Assembly (NCBI RefSeq): GCF_019059575.1
Contig: NW_024882031.1
Span: 372,001 to 436,000, forward strand
DNA from: Amphibalanus amphitrite
Lineage: Eukaryota; Arthropoda; Thecostraca; Balanomorpha; Balanidae
DNA length: 64,000 nucleotides
Direction of reading: 5' to 3'
The notes under the pieces are model-generated. The model had not been told where the DNA came from. It ran no database searches and was given only the letters and a program-made list of their open reading frames with translations. Positions within the stretch are counted from its first letter, which is position 1. Each line of letters starts with the position of its first letter. Positions 1-13,648 of the stretch are shown piece after piece. The translations under genes were made by a program, and so were the position numbers.

Positions 1-2400
1 ACCGTACATCACAGGCTGCGTCCGCGCCTAGTCCTTGCCGTGTGGCCACGCGGGGTGCTCGCCCTCCGACAGACAGTCCCGGTCCGGCTGCTCGCGGCTG
101 ACTCACACCGGAGGCTGGCTCTGACCACGCAGCGTGCGCACCCACCGTCGCAGCGTTCGGCGGAGACTGGCCCGAGAGGCGGGCCGCCGCGCGCCGACGC
201 CATTCATTGGTGCGCACTGCGCCGCGTCGGACCGGTAGGAGCCCAACGACGAGACAGATCAGCGGCGCGTGGGGCGGCCGACGGGTGGTTCGTCGGAGCG
301 AGGCTGGAAGCTGCACCCCGATCGGTTTCGCCCGGTGATTGTTGCCAGAGAGCTGATGAATATGTAGTGTGTGCGCGGTGGTCATGGTTGAATTCATTTC
401 CATCTTCAATGCCCCTATCGGATCAGAGGGTTTTAGCATCCAGCCGTAACTGCATAGAGAATGCATGTAGCAGCAGTATTTCGAATGCCGAGCATGCTGT
501 CCCAAGATTCCTCTCTTTGAATCTGCCGATGGATTGCTCGGTCACTTTGTCCCGAAAAAGAACAGATTAACCGTGAGCCCCTGGGTGAGCCCGGTAACGA
601 ATACAGATGTAAATTGAACAGATTTAACTTCTAAACCATGGTCGGAACACGCAACAGTTCCATTACGTTACGGGCATCCGACTTTTATTTGATAAAATTT
701 CTGAATTATTCCTTTTATTTGAAGACGACGGCGAAGTATCACCTGGCAGGTGATAAGTACATTTTAAGGTCATGTTACCATGCAATGCCGACCTCATCAA
801 AGAGTTATGCGTAATAAGGAATTGCAAGAATTGCAAGAAAAATCGCAATTATATCACGTGAATGAAAAAATGTAAATGTAAATGCCTGCCTGAATAATGC
901 CTATAAACTATCCTTGAACTTTGTTTAACGTTTGAGTGTATAGGAGGTTAACCTTGGGTTAACCGTGAAAAATAAGTATATGTATACCTGCGTGACATAC
1001 AAGCACTATGAAATCAAGAGCCGTTGATAAAATGTGTGGGATCAACGAATTTACCAAAATGAAGCTAAGCCCTTTAAAAAATAATGCTAAGACAGCATTC
1101 TAAATTCATTGCTGTTGGGGAAAACGAACAAGAAAAGAAAAAAAAAGAACGTAATAAACTATCTCTCTGCTATCGTAATACAATCTCTATGTTCAAAATC
1201 ATAACATTTTTCACCAACCCACGCTATAAAAGGAGTTGAAAGACGGAAAATTTGACGAAATAGCAATGGTTACTGGGCATAAGCCTGTATAATACTTATC
1301 AAATGCACATGACAGAGCCAATCCTGGCAGTGGGGTGTCTAAACTGAGAAAGCGCAGGTGTCATGTACTTGGGATTAGTACAACAAATCACATCAAATGT
1401 GACGGTAAGTAAGCATCTCAGACGCCAAAATTGTACACCAATTTTCCACATGCCGGACAATATCATACTCCCAATGCCCAGACGCCCATGGTCATGGCTG
1501 CCCTTCGCATGTGAACGAACCAAGTCTCGAGTAGAGAAAGGAATATCTAGGGCCATAAAATCCATTTTTTAACGTTATATTCAGTGGTTGTGTGACCACT
1601 CAAAATGCTTGTGTTAGCTATGCATGATCAGAAAAAAACAAATGCACGAAAAACGTTGAAATGCACAATTTAATTTGAATAAAATGTAGCGCAAGAAAAT
1701 ACAGACTACATCAGTAGCGTGCCAAGCTACGGCGGGTTAAAACATTCACTATCAGCATAAACAAGGAAGGGATTGTCATTAACATACCTATCCGACAATA
1801 CCAACAAGGAATTTATTCCGGCTATCAAAAACATACTTCGTCCGTCATTATTTTTCGAGCACATGGTTAGCCACATACCCTGTAACACGCCCGCTTGTAT
1901 TCGGCTCGCGTGACCCGGCCCATCCAAATGCGATCGCAGATACGGCCAGCTCGGTGGTCGCGTGTCAATTTTGTCCAAATGCGGAGACGATTGGACGGGG
2001 ACGCTCTGCTGGCTGACACCTCTCCGGACCAAACTCGGACTACAAACTGGGTGCTAACGGGCGCCACGTCAGCGCAAACTGACAAAGGAGCAACACCGAC
2101 AGTGAACCATAGGGTAACGTACCGCGGGGGCGGGTACGACAATTATCTTTGAGCGAGGAATGTCAACGATGACTTAACCCACGCCTCTGGTGGGTAGTCG
2201 ATTGAGAACTAAAAATACGAAATTAACTCAGGCTCACGACCACAGAACATGCAAGATTTTAAATGGTCGTGATTTCCAACGAACAGAGCGCGTAGCGTGA
2301 AATCATGACCAGCATTTCAGGGCTTATTGTAAAAATCACCACCGTTACAACTGTCATGCAAATCCATTCGCAAGAACGCATCAGCCAACATTCCTGAAAT
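1..2400. other. Non-coding stretch, GC-rich at the left edge
   Basis: The first ~330 bases are GC- and CpG-rich and could belong to a promoter or exon that continues outside the window, but I recognise no protein in any frame. The rest to about 2400 is AT-rich with short random ORFs only. I see no convincing gene here. Confidence 0.4.
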
Positions 2401-2539
2401 GACGCTTTGTTTCAGGCCACATTACTTCCGAACCACCAGCACCAAAACCGACAAAAACATGACCATTTTGGATCAACAACATCCCAGCCCCATAGGAAAC
2501 CGCCACAACACCACAGTGGCCCCGGATCTGTTTCGGCTA

Positions 2540-2870
2540 CTGGCTCCGACCGTTCGGGCGAGTCCACTGCGGCCGTCGGCGGGGGAGGCCGCTCGCCTGT
2601 TGAGCGGCACAGCGCGTCGGCCAGGCGGCCGGCCGGCCGGCGATCGGCGGGGGGCGGCGCGGACAAAGAGCGGCCGGCGGGCGGCGCCGGCGGCCCGCCC
2701 GGCCCCGAGAGCAGCGAGAGGAAGGGTGACGGCCGACGGGCCACCGTCGTAAATCGCTACCGTCGGCTCGTCACCGGCGACGCGGCCTCTCGTCAGCGCC
2801 CGTCGTAAACGCTGGGACGTCGACGGCAGCCCGGCCCTCCCGCCCCGTCGGCCGAGAGCGCCGTCAGTTT
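2540..2870. promoter_or_regulatory. CpG-rich island, possible promoter
   Basis: A sharply bounded block very rich in G, C and CpG within AT-rich surroundings. It contains runs of GGCCGGCCGG type. The ORFs crossing it on both strands are low-complexity Pro/Ala/Arg/Gly and look like composition artefacts. It may be an unmethylated promoter island, but no TATA box or first exon could be tied to it. Confidence 0.3.
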
Positions 2871-3358
2871 CGCGAAGCCAGATTTATTGCCACAACGTTC
2901 GTCTCCGATGGTGAAACGGCCCATAAACGGCCGGACGTGTTTGCGTTCGTTACAGTCATAGCTCATTCTCCGAGCATCCGGACACTAAAAGGCCAGTCAG
3001 AGGAGCTAAAACCATGCCGTAACCCAGCAAGAAGCAAGAAACGAAGACTACCGTGTAAAATAAAAGGCGTGCATATCCGGCCGGTTCGGTCGTAAACATA
3101 ACCACGATAGGCCGTAGTTCAGGCGAAACCTCACATAAAGACTCAACTAAATCGAGTAACAACAATAACAAATTCAGACCGCCATGAGCGGACGACAAGT
3201 CCAGTCGGCCTCGCACAGCATAGACGGATATCCAGGTCAGTCCCACATCAGTTAGTGGTACCATCCCTATGTCGACAGTGTCCCTACGGTACTGACGAGA
3301 TCGGCTAGTAACTAGTGCCTCGGTAGAGGACCAAACCGAGGGTGACAGTAACACTCAC

Positions 3359-3412
3359 CCATTGCTGCTGGCCGCCACCGGAGCTCGGCTTCCCATTGGC
3401 GTCCATCCCGGC
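3359..3412 (-). CDS. Candidate small internal exon
   Basis: On the minus strand a pyrimidine-rich acceptor (ctttgcgtcctcag) is followed by 54 bases and a good donor (TGG|gtgagtg). One frame reads AGMDANGKPSSGGGQQQW, a Gly/Gln/Ser-rich linker-like peptide. It could belong to the same gene as the exon-like segment at 4368-4521, but the phases fit only if this exon is read in another frame. I do not recognise the protein. The exon call rests only on splice signals and could be chance. Confidence 0.25.
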
Positions 3413-4367
3413 CTGAGGACGCAAAGCAGCGCCTTTTAGTGCAATGAAGATCCAGAGACAGAGATCAAGGACCAAGGAGTAGCAACACAAAAGGAGCCGC
3501 ACACAGGGGCAAACAAGCACGGTAGGCTAGACGTCTGGTGACAGTCCTCTGTTCACTAGCGCACTGGGCCAGAACGCCTTTTAGCTGGTTGATGTGCGAC
3601 TGGATTCATTTACCTCTCAACAAGGAGTTACCAAACACTTGGACACTGATCAAACGAATGTCATATTTAAATAGTCAGGACAGAGAACGAAAAGCCACGA
3701 TATCACCGATCAAACCGAATTTAATCATTTAAAGATATAACCAGGCTTCAGTGCAGTTTTATCTATCGTTCCAGAGTAACATCTATCATCTATCATCTAT
3801 CTAGAGTAACAGACACTCACGAAATCATATGAAACCTCCTAAAGAGACAACTTGGGGGGGGGGGGGCTGCGTGAGCATATGACAAGCATCAAGCATGAAA
3901 AACAAACACTCGTGCACTTTAACGCAGACTATGGTTTGGTGCTTACCTCTTCTCGCTTCTTCAAGCTCCCTGCAACAGACAATAGGTTGTGTTAATAAGA
4001 CATACCTTATATGTATATTCCTAAAGCGCCGTAAATATGCAACTGGCAGTTGGATTGTTGGAACATTTTTTTTTTTGTTACAAATAAAAGGAGAAATAAC
4101 AAATACTATATAAAACGCGATGCCCACGTATGATTAATTATTCTCATTTCATGTTCCAGTAAACGTAGGCATTCGAATTTCCACACTATCTACTCACGTA
4201 ATAATCAGGCTTGCTGCATAAGGGTTGCCAATTTATCTAAATGGACGCAGGTCAAATAAATGAGGTAACACTTGTGTAACGTCACTTCGCTTTGTCATCT
4301 TTAAAATAAGCAACCGTTGTATAAGTGCCGGCAAAGAAGACCGTCAGCAAATACCCAGGATACTCAC

Positions 4368-4521
4368 CTACTGAAGGCAGTGCTGATCGCTTACCCGCCG
4401 AGCTGGAGCCCTGTGAACCAGTGGCGCCACTGAACGGAAAATACGGCGAACTAGGGCCGTACGGGTTGCCTACAGATGGCGCACCACCGGGCGGCGCTCC
4501 GGGCGTCGGAGGGTACATCTC
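4368..4521 (-). CDS. Candidate exon, Pro/Gly/Ser-rich disordered segment
   Basis: On the minus strand an acceptor (gatctttttcgcag) opens a 154-base exon that ends at a strong donor (GTAG|gtgagtat). The open frame begins EMYPPTPGAPPGGAPSV and continues with Pro, Gly, Ser and Tyr residues, the composition of a disordered region in a nuclear or adaptor protein. It starts in phase 0 and ends in phase 1. There is also an internal gtaagcg that could act as an earlier donor. I do not recognise the family, and no partner exon with matching phase could be fixed. Confidence 0.4.
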
Positions 4522-6171
4522 CTGCGAAAAAGATCATTGTATAAGAAAATACCTAAATAAACAGCAATACGCGGGCAAAAGAGATAGCCAGGGCTAGTAG
4601 AGAGGTCAGTAATCAATAACTCTAAAAAGAACATCTGAACCATGGATTTTGCAAACAGGTCATTGGTCGAGTGGTAGATGTAAGGCGCGTTAAAATTATA
4701 ACCTTTTGCAGTAAACTGTTGACTATTTACCCCCTGAGCGAGGGTCGGCCAAAGCACATCCAAAAAGGTTGGGAGATATATTGGCATGCTTGACGTCCAT
4801 TCGAGTTGGTCAGATCCGGTCCTTAAATTTCAAGAGATGCTAATATTTACTGCTCACCCGTGAGTCGCGCAATAAATCGCCATCGAAACAATAAGGTCGT
4901 CTTTGTTTATTGAAGACGAATGTATACGAATCGCATTTACGAGTATCTTATTACGAAATAAGTTAAGAGTTGATAAGAAACACTGCACAGCTGAGACAAA
5001 ACTTTGGGCAAATGTTATAAGTTGCAGTTTACAGCAATATCACAATGCCTGGGATTTAGGACCGACCAGAGTGAGTTGGTCATCAGCGTCCCAAGCTATC
5101 GAACAAAATGTCAGCATTCGGCATCGCATTCCAAAACACATAGCATTACCCACCCCTGGAAACTAATACGCTTATCTTTATGATATATCCCAGAAGATAA
5201 TCCATCATTCCATTACTTCACAATGGACATCTATCTAGATTATTTGTCAATTAATCATTTCCATTTCTATGGTTAGACCTGCCGATAAAATCCACGATAC
5301 CGACCGACATTCAATCAGTCAAATTCGCCGTGTCGTAATTCAGCTGTCGGTGACACTTGGATTCACAATGGCCCACCGGTTCACGTGAGGAGCATTAATA
5401 TCGTTCACTAATAAGCCCAGGTTTCACGATATCGGTGGCCGCGATAACATTAAGCCGTCGCGTGTCAACAGGTATTACCAGGCTGGCACAGCGGCAGCGA
5501 TTTCTCTGCTGCCGCACCCATTTTTCTAATCGCCACCGAGAACACAAATTACTGTAAACAAAGGGGATAATCTTCATTGCAGCGACGGATACCAACGGAA
5601 ACACCACTGATGGAAAACATGTCAACTTTTCCTAAGATACATTTACACGAAAAGGATCGCATTACAGCTGAATCAAACAAAAATGTCTGGGCAATCTAAA
5701 TAGTGGCGTCGCCTGTTCTCCCTCCTCGGGACGCCGGGACTGATAACTGTCAGCAGCGACACGGCTTGTTTGGAACTGTTTGGCCATTGGTGGATCCGTG
5801 CTCGCGTGACGTAAACAAAACACAGCTCAGGATTCCGGCGCCCAGATAAGCAGCCCGCGCCTCACTAACAATGCGATTAAATGAGCACGTATGACGTCCG
5901 GCACGGACTCTGTATAAATGCGCTGAATGAGGTTCACATAAATGTTATGAAATAAGGATTGCTACCCTAATACGCCGTGAAACGAGAAGCACACGCTAGT
6001 TCGTCGATAAGAGACACTGGCATGCGTTTTGATAGGATGAGCTCCGCCATGCCACGCCAAACTGAATAGTGCCGGTGGCTCCTTTCTAGTTTCTACAACC
6101 ATCCAAAACAATAACCTTAATTTTTCCACTCAGTATGACACCCACACCCGTAAGTGATCCCCTACATAAAA

Positions 6172-6606
6172 GTACGTACAGCCCTCTGCAAACTGCGTGG
6201 TAGGTATTCTCTAAGAGAATACCGAGAAATATTCGAAAAGAGAATTTTTCTTTTCGACAAAACCGAGAATAAGGCGAATACTATCCTATCGGTCACTCGG
6301 AAATCGTAACAGCAAGACGCACGAGTCTCCGCACTTTAGATTGGCATTATCATCGTATTCATTTCCCATCCAGTTTAGCAACAAAACCCAAAAAGTTTGA
6401 ATTTGCCCCCAAAGCAAACTTTTTCATTTTGTTGCCACACAAGGCGTATAGTTTGTCTAATGATAGACCCAATCGAAGGAGTGGAGCATGGCGCATATAC
6501 ATATTTGCAGCGAGTTTCGACCGATTGATAGCATAGCCTTTGAATTATTATCGGTTTTGTCGAAAAAAGAATACCTACCATGCAGTCTGCTGAGGGCTGT
6601 ACATAC
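6172..6606. mobile_element. Possible MITE with inverted ends
   Basis: The left arm has ACAGCCCTCTGC, then GGTAGGTATTCT and TTTTCGACAAAACCGA. The right end shows the reverse complement in the same order: TCGGTTTTGTCGAAAA, AGAATACCTACC, then GAGGGCTGTACA. The left arm is split by about 45 extra bases that themselves contain a hairpin (CTCTAAGAG). This is the layout of a small decayed inverted-repeat transposon. No target duplication beyond a possible TA is clear, and there is no coding capacity. Confidence 0.45.
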
Positions 6607-7599
6607 GTGTTTAGTCTCGACGACCTAGAATGATAAAAGGCACAATCAAATGCAATTGTCACTACTTTTATTGAATTGACGGAAGAAATGACCAAACTAC
6701 CTAAATGTTTTTCCTGGAGCCTTTACGCCCAAGCACACGCCATACGCTACGTTATCGGCGACTTCATACAGTTATCTTATCATATCTGGAAAATGCTTTT
6801 ATGGTCGTCGAATAATCACACCCTTTGCTGACGCATTAGTTCACGCCACTTAGTGAACCAGCAACGCATCCAAAATGAGCCACAACCGACTGAGTCAGTG
6901 ATGACGCAACCGGCACTAGTTTCAGCGCCAACCGGCAAAGATAACGGTGGCCTGAGGAGCATGATCATCCAGTGATCATATCTTTTGTCGTGATTAACTC
7001 TGTTCACCGAAATCAACGGAAAATTATGTAACCTTTTCAGCTTCAAAATCGGCAGTTTCAACCTATATCCTTATAAATTTAGCTGTAACAATACGGGACA
7101 AATGGGAACATCTCCAGGGAATGAAGGAACCCCTGTATATTCTATGAAATCCACGCGCGCTGCATCCCGCCTGTTAACTGTCCATTTACTTTCCGTTATA
7201 TTGACGGAGGAAAGTTATGACATAACATCAGCTATTACTCAGCGAAATGCATAATGAGGCCTCTGCGGACGCAATACACAGAAAGCAACGAACTCTTTTG
7301 TATGGATCTCCGTTTACCAAAGGAAGGAACTCAGTTTACCAATCACTGGCAACTGGACATCTCTGAGAGACCGCACCAGCTTTTATCCGCGATCAAACGC
7401 ACGCACTACTCCTACGCTCCAGCCGCCACTCCAACGTTCTTCGCTACCGACCGATCGACCGACTGAAAACGCGAGCAGCTCGAAAGACAGCCTACCAGAC
7501 AGCGCATTACCACTCGCGATGGTCTCTTCATTGCTTCAGTGCATACGGCACAACCCATTCTCGGGACATCTTCAGTAGGACCGCCCACCCATCCTCCGT

Positions 7600-8010
7600 A
7601 CCCGCTCCTACCTGAAGGGCGGCCGTCCGACCTGTTTTGGCCGAGCGGCGCCGACCACATACAGAGCTCAGCCCACCGTCCGAGCCGTCCCGTACCCACT
7701 AATTGGCCGACGTCGCCGCGCGGCCCCATGCCTAATTAATCGCTCCCCGTTCCCGGACCGGCCCAGCCCGGTCGGGCCGAGGGAGTCCCCATTGATCACA
7801 GAACGGTAGCGGCACCGGTAGCGGTCGCACCGGCGCCGGTAGCTGCCCGGTCACATTCGAGTGCGAGTCGCCGGCGCCGGCAGTCGTACTTAGCGGCGTA
7901 ACAGTGCCGGCCGGCGGCGGCGGTGACGGCGACTGTTGATTGGTTGCCCCGGTGACCGGCCACCGGTCGATGGGCGTGTCTCCCGCTGACCCGCGCGCCG
8001 GCGGCCATTC
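7600..8010. promoter_or_regulatory. GC-rich island with CCAAT-like site
   Basis: A GC- and CpG-rich block with repeated CGGTAGCGG and CCGGCGCCGG motifs and a reverse CCAAT box (gattggttg, about 7937-7945). It has the look of a promoter island for a minus-strand transcript, but no transcript can be assigned. ORFs here are low-complexity and not credible. Confidence 0.25.
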
Positions 8011-9240
8011 ATAATGCAGTCGGGCCGCTCAACGCCGACAAATGGCCCACGGATCCATTGCAGTTCTGTGTCTGATGTATATAGACGTATCTCTCCAGTA
8101 GCGTCTAATGTATACAAAGTGGACTTCTTGCGCAACGTCCAATATTAACAATCTCCAGCCATTCATAGGCGGTAGCCCAACCAAACTACGCTTTTTACTT
8201 CAAAACCAGATAGCATTAGCTTGCTTTGCTAAAATAAAACTTGTAAGATAAACGAACCAGCCATTCAAAAAATATTATTGGAAATAATTTCGTTCTCATC
8301 CACGTGATTGAAGTAGGGCCATATAAAGATATCATGGGTAGTGAATAAAAGATCAACAAATGAATAACTTATCAAATCGGCCAACACCCAACAACGCCCC
8401 ACTGTTCGTGGCGCGGAAGATAGCATGGTCAACTGACGGAAAACTGACGGGAGGCCTGACGTCAATATGACATGATCGGTCACTTTGCGGGGCACCACCC
8501 CTCTGGCATGCATACATTCAATTGAAGAAGATTTCCAACGGCGATAGCCATCGACTTATGCGGAATTGCAGGAAACTTCTCGTCAGGAAGTCTCGTGGTC
8601 CTACCGAGAAGTATGCATATGTCCAGGTGTGTCTGGGATTACACAGTGTGTCATCCGGGGCGTAGAAATCTGGCCAATACGAGCACACCTGTTCGCAGTG
8701 ATGACAGGAGCATTAGCGTGCAAGCGGACGTTAGGATTCGCGAAACACACGGCTCGCTTGTAACGGGCATCATGCCGTTGAGCTTTTTAAGCTCTGTAAC
8801 ACCATGCTTGAAGGAAAGAGGATGATTGAGGGAGGGAAGGAGGTGAGTGAGTAAACAGGAGATAAGTGGATTTGAACACTAAGGACAATAAAAAGGGATT
8901 AAGGTGAATTGACTTATAAATTGCGGAGGGCTGTGGAAGCTTATGTTAAAAAAAATGAATTCCATCCTGATATTTCTGGGGACTAATTGATGGTTAGGGT
9001 AATAAATTTCCTCGAGGCATGACTACTAACTATAATAACTTGACTAATAATAATTATTCCGCTTTTATAAAATGTATGTTTGAATTATGATGCTTCGTAT
9101 GTCGGTGAAAAACCAGTCAAACATCCAGAAGAAAGTTACCAAAATGTCACGACATGAGCGACATAATATGTGCAATGTGAATATAATTCAACATACAAAA
9201 TTTGTTAACATAACTAACTATCTAATTCATTCCAACTCAC

Positions 9241-9281
9241 CTGGCTGTCTCCGTAGGTGGCAACCGGTTGGCCATGTTTGT
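9241..9281 (-). CDS. Candidate exon carrying a start codon
   Basis: On the minus strand a classic acceptor (gttgtttgttttcag) is followed by ACAAACATGGCC, a very good Kozak context, then 11 codons (MANRLPPTETA) and a consensus donor (CCAG|gtgagttgg) in phase 2. This would be a second exon carrying the start codon, downstream of a non-coding leader. I do not recognise the peptide. The downstream candidate at 4368-4521 does not match its phase in the open frame. Confidence 0.3.
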
Positions 9282-9284
9282 CTG

Positions 9285-12087
9285 AAAACAAACAACGAAT
9301 GTCAGTCTCAGAATCACACATCATGACGGTACGGCCATTGTAATTGTACTTCTGGACAAATGCACAAATATGCCAACCGAAACATGAAAGTAGCATGAGG
9401 TGAACAAGGTATCATTGAGCTTGGTGTGCTAATTTTAAAGGTATTTAAAAAGTTAAGTGTTAGGGACGAATTTAGCCGATACTCTTCTCCAATGGGCATT
9501 TTTGTCGAACGGTCAAACTATCTAGAACAAGTTTGATGTGAGACAGCTCCAAAAGTGAACTTCCTCATTATTGTAACGGCATGGCAACGGCAACAAAAAA
9601 GACACGGGAAAAGTAAGAGCTTGAGTTTGGCGTGACAGGCTGAAACAAATAACGTCATTTTATCGCAAAGTGAGCCGATTTTTTCGGCCAGATTTAGAGC
9701 ACACAAGGTGACTGGAAAGTCGGTTCGACCTTCATCACAAGACGTTCTCGAGCTGCCTGCAAGCGGAGCGCGCTTACGACATCCGATCCATTTCCAACAA
9801 CCTCGATACGATCGAGAAAAAACGGCAATCCAGTCCGAGACATGAACATGTAAGTCTAAAAATGGTTAGCGTTCCTCGCCCCGTCCGCCCGCTGGCCGAG
9901 TCCGAGCATTAACCGTGAGGTGAGCGTGTCCAGCTAGCGCCATGCGGTCTGCCGCCCCGTGGGCGTGGGGGGGGGGGGGGCACGGCACAACTTCCCAGAA
10001 CCCTTCAGCCAGCCGAGACACACCAGCAAACAGCATGGAATGCGCTCAGGACGTGTAACCGTGACGTGCAGCATGTCAGTCGGGGCAAAACTTTGCAAAC
10101 GATGCCAGAATTAAGGTATACAATGAGCGCCAGCACATGGCCGCTTGTCAGCCGCGACGGATGAACGGGGCCACTCGCGAAGGTGTTTATGCCAAGCGGA
10201 AAATAACGAGCGCGCTCTAACAACAAATTGACACACTCCACAAAGTCAATAGACACATACTTCATGCAAATAAAATACACAGAGCAGAACTTACACTGAC
10301 AAATTGTAAGAGCGGCACATGTTATTCTACTAACCAGGATCGCATTAACAGAAGGGGAACGATTAATAGTCGCCGCTCGGATTTATGGCACAGGAGGCGT
10401 GGTCGCACGAGTGTTTATAGAGTCGCTGTCCACTTCCGCCGCCCTGTCAATAAACACACGAGCATACCGACGGGCGGCGAAGGAGCCGGTAATGGTCGCG
10501 TCAGCGCCGCGCCGCCTCCGTCGCCAACGTTTTAACTCGCTGATGGACCCATTCGTCAACGGTAAACAGCCCGGCTCGAGAGCTCAAAGGCATTGGGAGC
10601 GTCATGACCGGCCTTCGATGAAGGCCCCAAGTTTCTTTCGGGTACAAAAATCTGCGCGGTGTTCACTCAATGGTATGCCTGATATATAAAAGACAACTAT
10701 GTATGATATTGAGAGTTTAGTCATTCTGCAAAACATCAACCCTGGCGTATTTCGATAAATTTTGCACCATGCTGAGCAATTTTCAGCCCCTACCGTCTAT
10801 CGCATTGGTGAAGGAAACGCTAACGATACACCAGGAACTGATATTCACAGCAATGCGACAGGGCGCTGTAACAGAATAAGTTTAGACAATTATTTCGCGC
10901 AAATTTGGAAGCTCCTCGCCAGGTTAAAGACTGTTTGATCAAGGTATGATTTGTGCGTTCAATCATGCGTTCTGTTATGTAACGGCCCATGTTTCCGGGC
11001 GAGGTCAGCTGACCACCCCGGCTCGGCGCCAGGGCGCGGTGGTCAATACACCTCATACATTTCTATCGCCGCCCGACTTTGTATTTAAGTCGCCCAGCTA
11101 CAACTAAAACCGCAGACTAAAAACGCGGGAGATATACACGGTCAACCATGCAGACTACTAAAACCGCAGACTAAAAACGCGGGAGATATACACGGTCAAC
11201 CATGATCATCTTGTGAATAAATAACGAGGACATTTTTAAACATACGATTGAGAGCCTTTTGACAAGCAAATGAACTAGGAATTATGATGATATTGTTGAC
11301 GTTCTACATTCACTGCGCAAGCTGACAAATGACAATCAAAATATCATCACACTACAGCCATCAATTTTCCAATGGCTTGTATCAACACATCCACATTTTC
11401 GCTAGTATATGGACTCGTAACTCAGTCCCACTCGACAGAACAACATTCCAGTTGGGTTCGGTCAGTTGACTATATTTTTTTTCCACTTGAAAATGATAAA
11501 TCTTAGGAGCATCATGATGGCATGATGCCAAATTACACCCACCGTTCGGCGTTCCGTCATCAGATCTGTGTGACATATGTAACAAACGCTATCCGATAAC
11601 ACTGAGGAAGGTTATTTAGAGCCCGAACAAATAACTGCCGCTGGTTACAGGGATAGACGATGCGGGTTCACCCCCGTCTGAAGGACACTGGCGCTCACCA
11701 AGGAGGACATAGGTACGACGGACAGGGTGGAACGGCTGACCTCAGAACTTCCGTACAGTAATCAGCAATTAAGGACTGAGAACCGATACAAGTCGAGTCG
11801 CCCGGGAAAAATATTGGCTTGCGTAATGATGAGCAGGACAAAACCGCTAACGCTTCCAAGGACTAATTCTATGACCACATTATGTCACTGATTTCCGTTG
11901 AAAATTGCCAACGACAGATTCTAAGCAGAGTTTTGTAATGTATCTTTGCAGTGCACGGGCAGAGTGCAAACAGTCGCCGTGGGAACCCGACTGTTTGTTG
12001 TAGATAGGAACATGGGAGATAGCATACAGAAGCGGCCGATCTCGGGTCACCTTCTGCGGCGTCTATGGTCGGAAGTGGAACCGACCA
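9285..12087. other. No recognised gene
   Basis: Mixed-composition DNA with a poly-G run at 9967-9980 and a 54-bp tandem duplication at about 11103-11204. ORFs are short and unlike known proteins. Confidence 0.4.
11103..11204. repeat. 54-bp tandem duplication
   Basis: The block ACTAAAACCGCAGACTAAAA followed by ACGCGGGAGATATACACGG and TCAACCATG appears twice, 54 bases apart, with no difference I can see. This is a recent local duplication with no evident function. Confidence 0.85.
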
Positions 12088-12309
12088 GAGGCCTCTTGCA
12101 CCAAACTACCTAGCTAGGTAAAATCGAAAAACCGGTTTCAGAATAAGCTAATCTAACGGTGGTAAATTTGTTTGCAATAGCCCAATACATAATCCTACAT
12201 GTGCTTGCAAAATTTTGCATGCAAATTGTTACATTTGAGACTTGGACTGGGTATACAATGCAAAATAATCCAAGCATTGGTGCAAGAGGATTTTGGTGCA
12301 AGAGGCCTC
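12088..12309 (+). mobile_element. 222-bp MITE, copy 1
   Basis: A short non-coding element bounded by inverted repeats GAGGCCTCTTGCACCAAA on the left and TTGGTGCAAGAGGCCTC on the right. Subterminal motifs CTACCTAGCTAGGTA and AAACCGGTTT are themselves palindromic. A second copy of the same length lies at 13649-13870 in the opposite orientation. The superfamily is not determinable from the ends because no clear target duplication is seen. Confidence 0.8.
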
Positions 12310-13648
12310 AGCTCCGCACTGCCAAAGAAATATGAAACAATAAGAAGCCCAGATGTACTGGACTTGGAAATGGAGTCTGGGTGTTAAGTGACAAATTCAT
12401 AAAGGATACAGAAAAAAAGCAGGAAATAAAAGTAGAGTTGAACATTTTCTTTTCCCGCCCATTTGCAAAAAAAAAAAAAACAGTTTAGCCTACGTTTGAC
12501 TGCCCTTGGAGTCAACTGGACAAAGGAAAGCAAAGGACTGATATATTTCCCTTTCATCACCTTGTCTCTGATTCAGATTCTTTATGAGCCTTTGCATCGT
12601 AGCAAGATATTGTGCGAGTTCATTTATTTCGTAGGAATGAAATGAACTCGCATGGCGGTCAATGACAAGTTAAAGGTTGAAATTGAGTATGCCAAATTAA
12701 AAAGCTGGTCAACGAGGTCTCGTTATGTCCAATATAATTTGCGAAAGAGCACTCACAAAGGGAAAGGCAGCAGCAATCCTGTGTTAATGAAAAATGAGGC
12801 TCTCTTATACTCATAGATATTCCGATATTTCTGTTGAGAATTGCAGTTTGCACTTCAGTAAAGTTCCACCTGTGATGCTCCATGTTCATTCATGTACAAC
12901 CTTAGTTTCAGTAATATCAAGTACCTATGGGATCAAATGGCATCACAGGGTCACTTAATTTTGGGGGCAGCCCCTTAGGATAGCAATACAGGATGAGAAT
13001 TAAAAATAAAGGAAATGAGGTAAGGTTGCTGGTCCTTTATCCTGAGGCAAAGATATTTCTGGCTGTCACAAAAAAATCAGTTCATACTTTCCAGGAAATC
13101 AGCAACTTACACCAATAACAAACAAAAATATAATGATATATGAAGACAGAAGAAATTTACTGTCTGGAAGATTTGCAGTAAAAAATGAGTGATAGACATG
13201 AAGTAAAACACAATCACACCTGTTCTTTCATACACCCAGTCCCAGACCAACCACTAAATGGAAATATCAACTATCTTATGGTACTTGCAGGATATGTAAG
13301 CAATGAATCAAATAGGAAGTGTGTTTTATGTTGATATACAACCCTGTTTTCCAAGCCAAGACTTGTATCAAGGCAAGTAATTGGAAAAGCATGAAACACT
13401 GGTTTTGAAAGTCCAAGCTTTTTCTTCAAGAGAGTTTTCCAATACTTGGCAATAAGCCATGACGGTGATTCCCCGTGGTTAGTGGGAGCTGCCACAGCCA
13501 GACAGCCAGGTACAGTCAGTTTATATGACAAACCACTTCCACCTTTGATGAATAAGCTAGTTTTGGACTGTGTCGATAGGTGTTCAGACCTGCGCGGCAA
13601 GCACTGTCTGGCATGGGACACAGCTCTGTGAATCCATTAATTCAAACA

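Larger units (their letters stand above)
4524..9240. other. Long stretch without recognised genes
   Basis: AT-rich sequence with only short ORFs that resemble no protein I know. It holds an inverted-repeat element (about 6172-6606) and a GC-rich patch (about 7600-8010), listed separately. It may be intron or intergenic sequence. Confidence 0.4.

Noticed and set aside
2399-2808. Overlapping ORFs in the CpG-rich block
   Set aside because: Low-complexity, open on both strands, and unlike any protein; explained by base composition.
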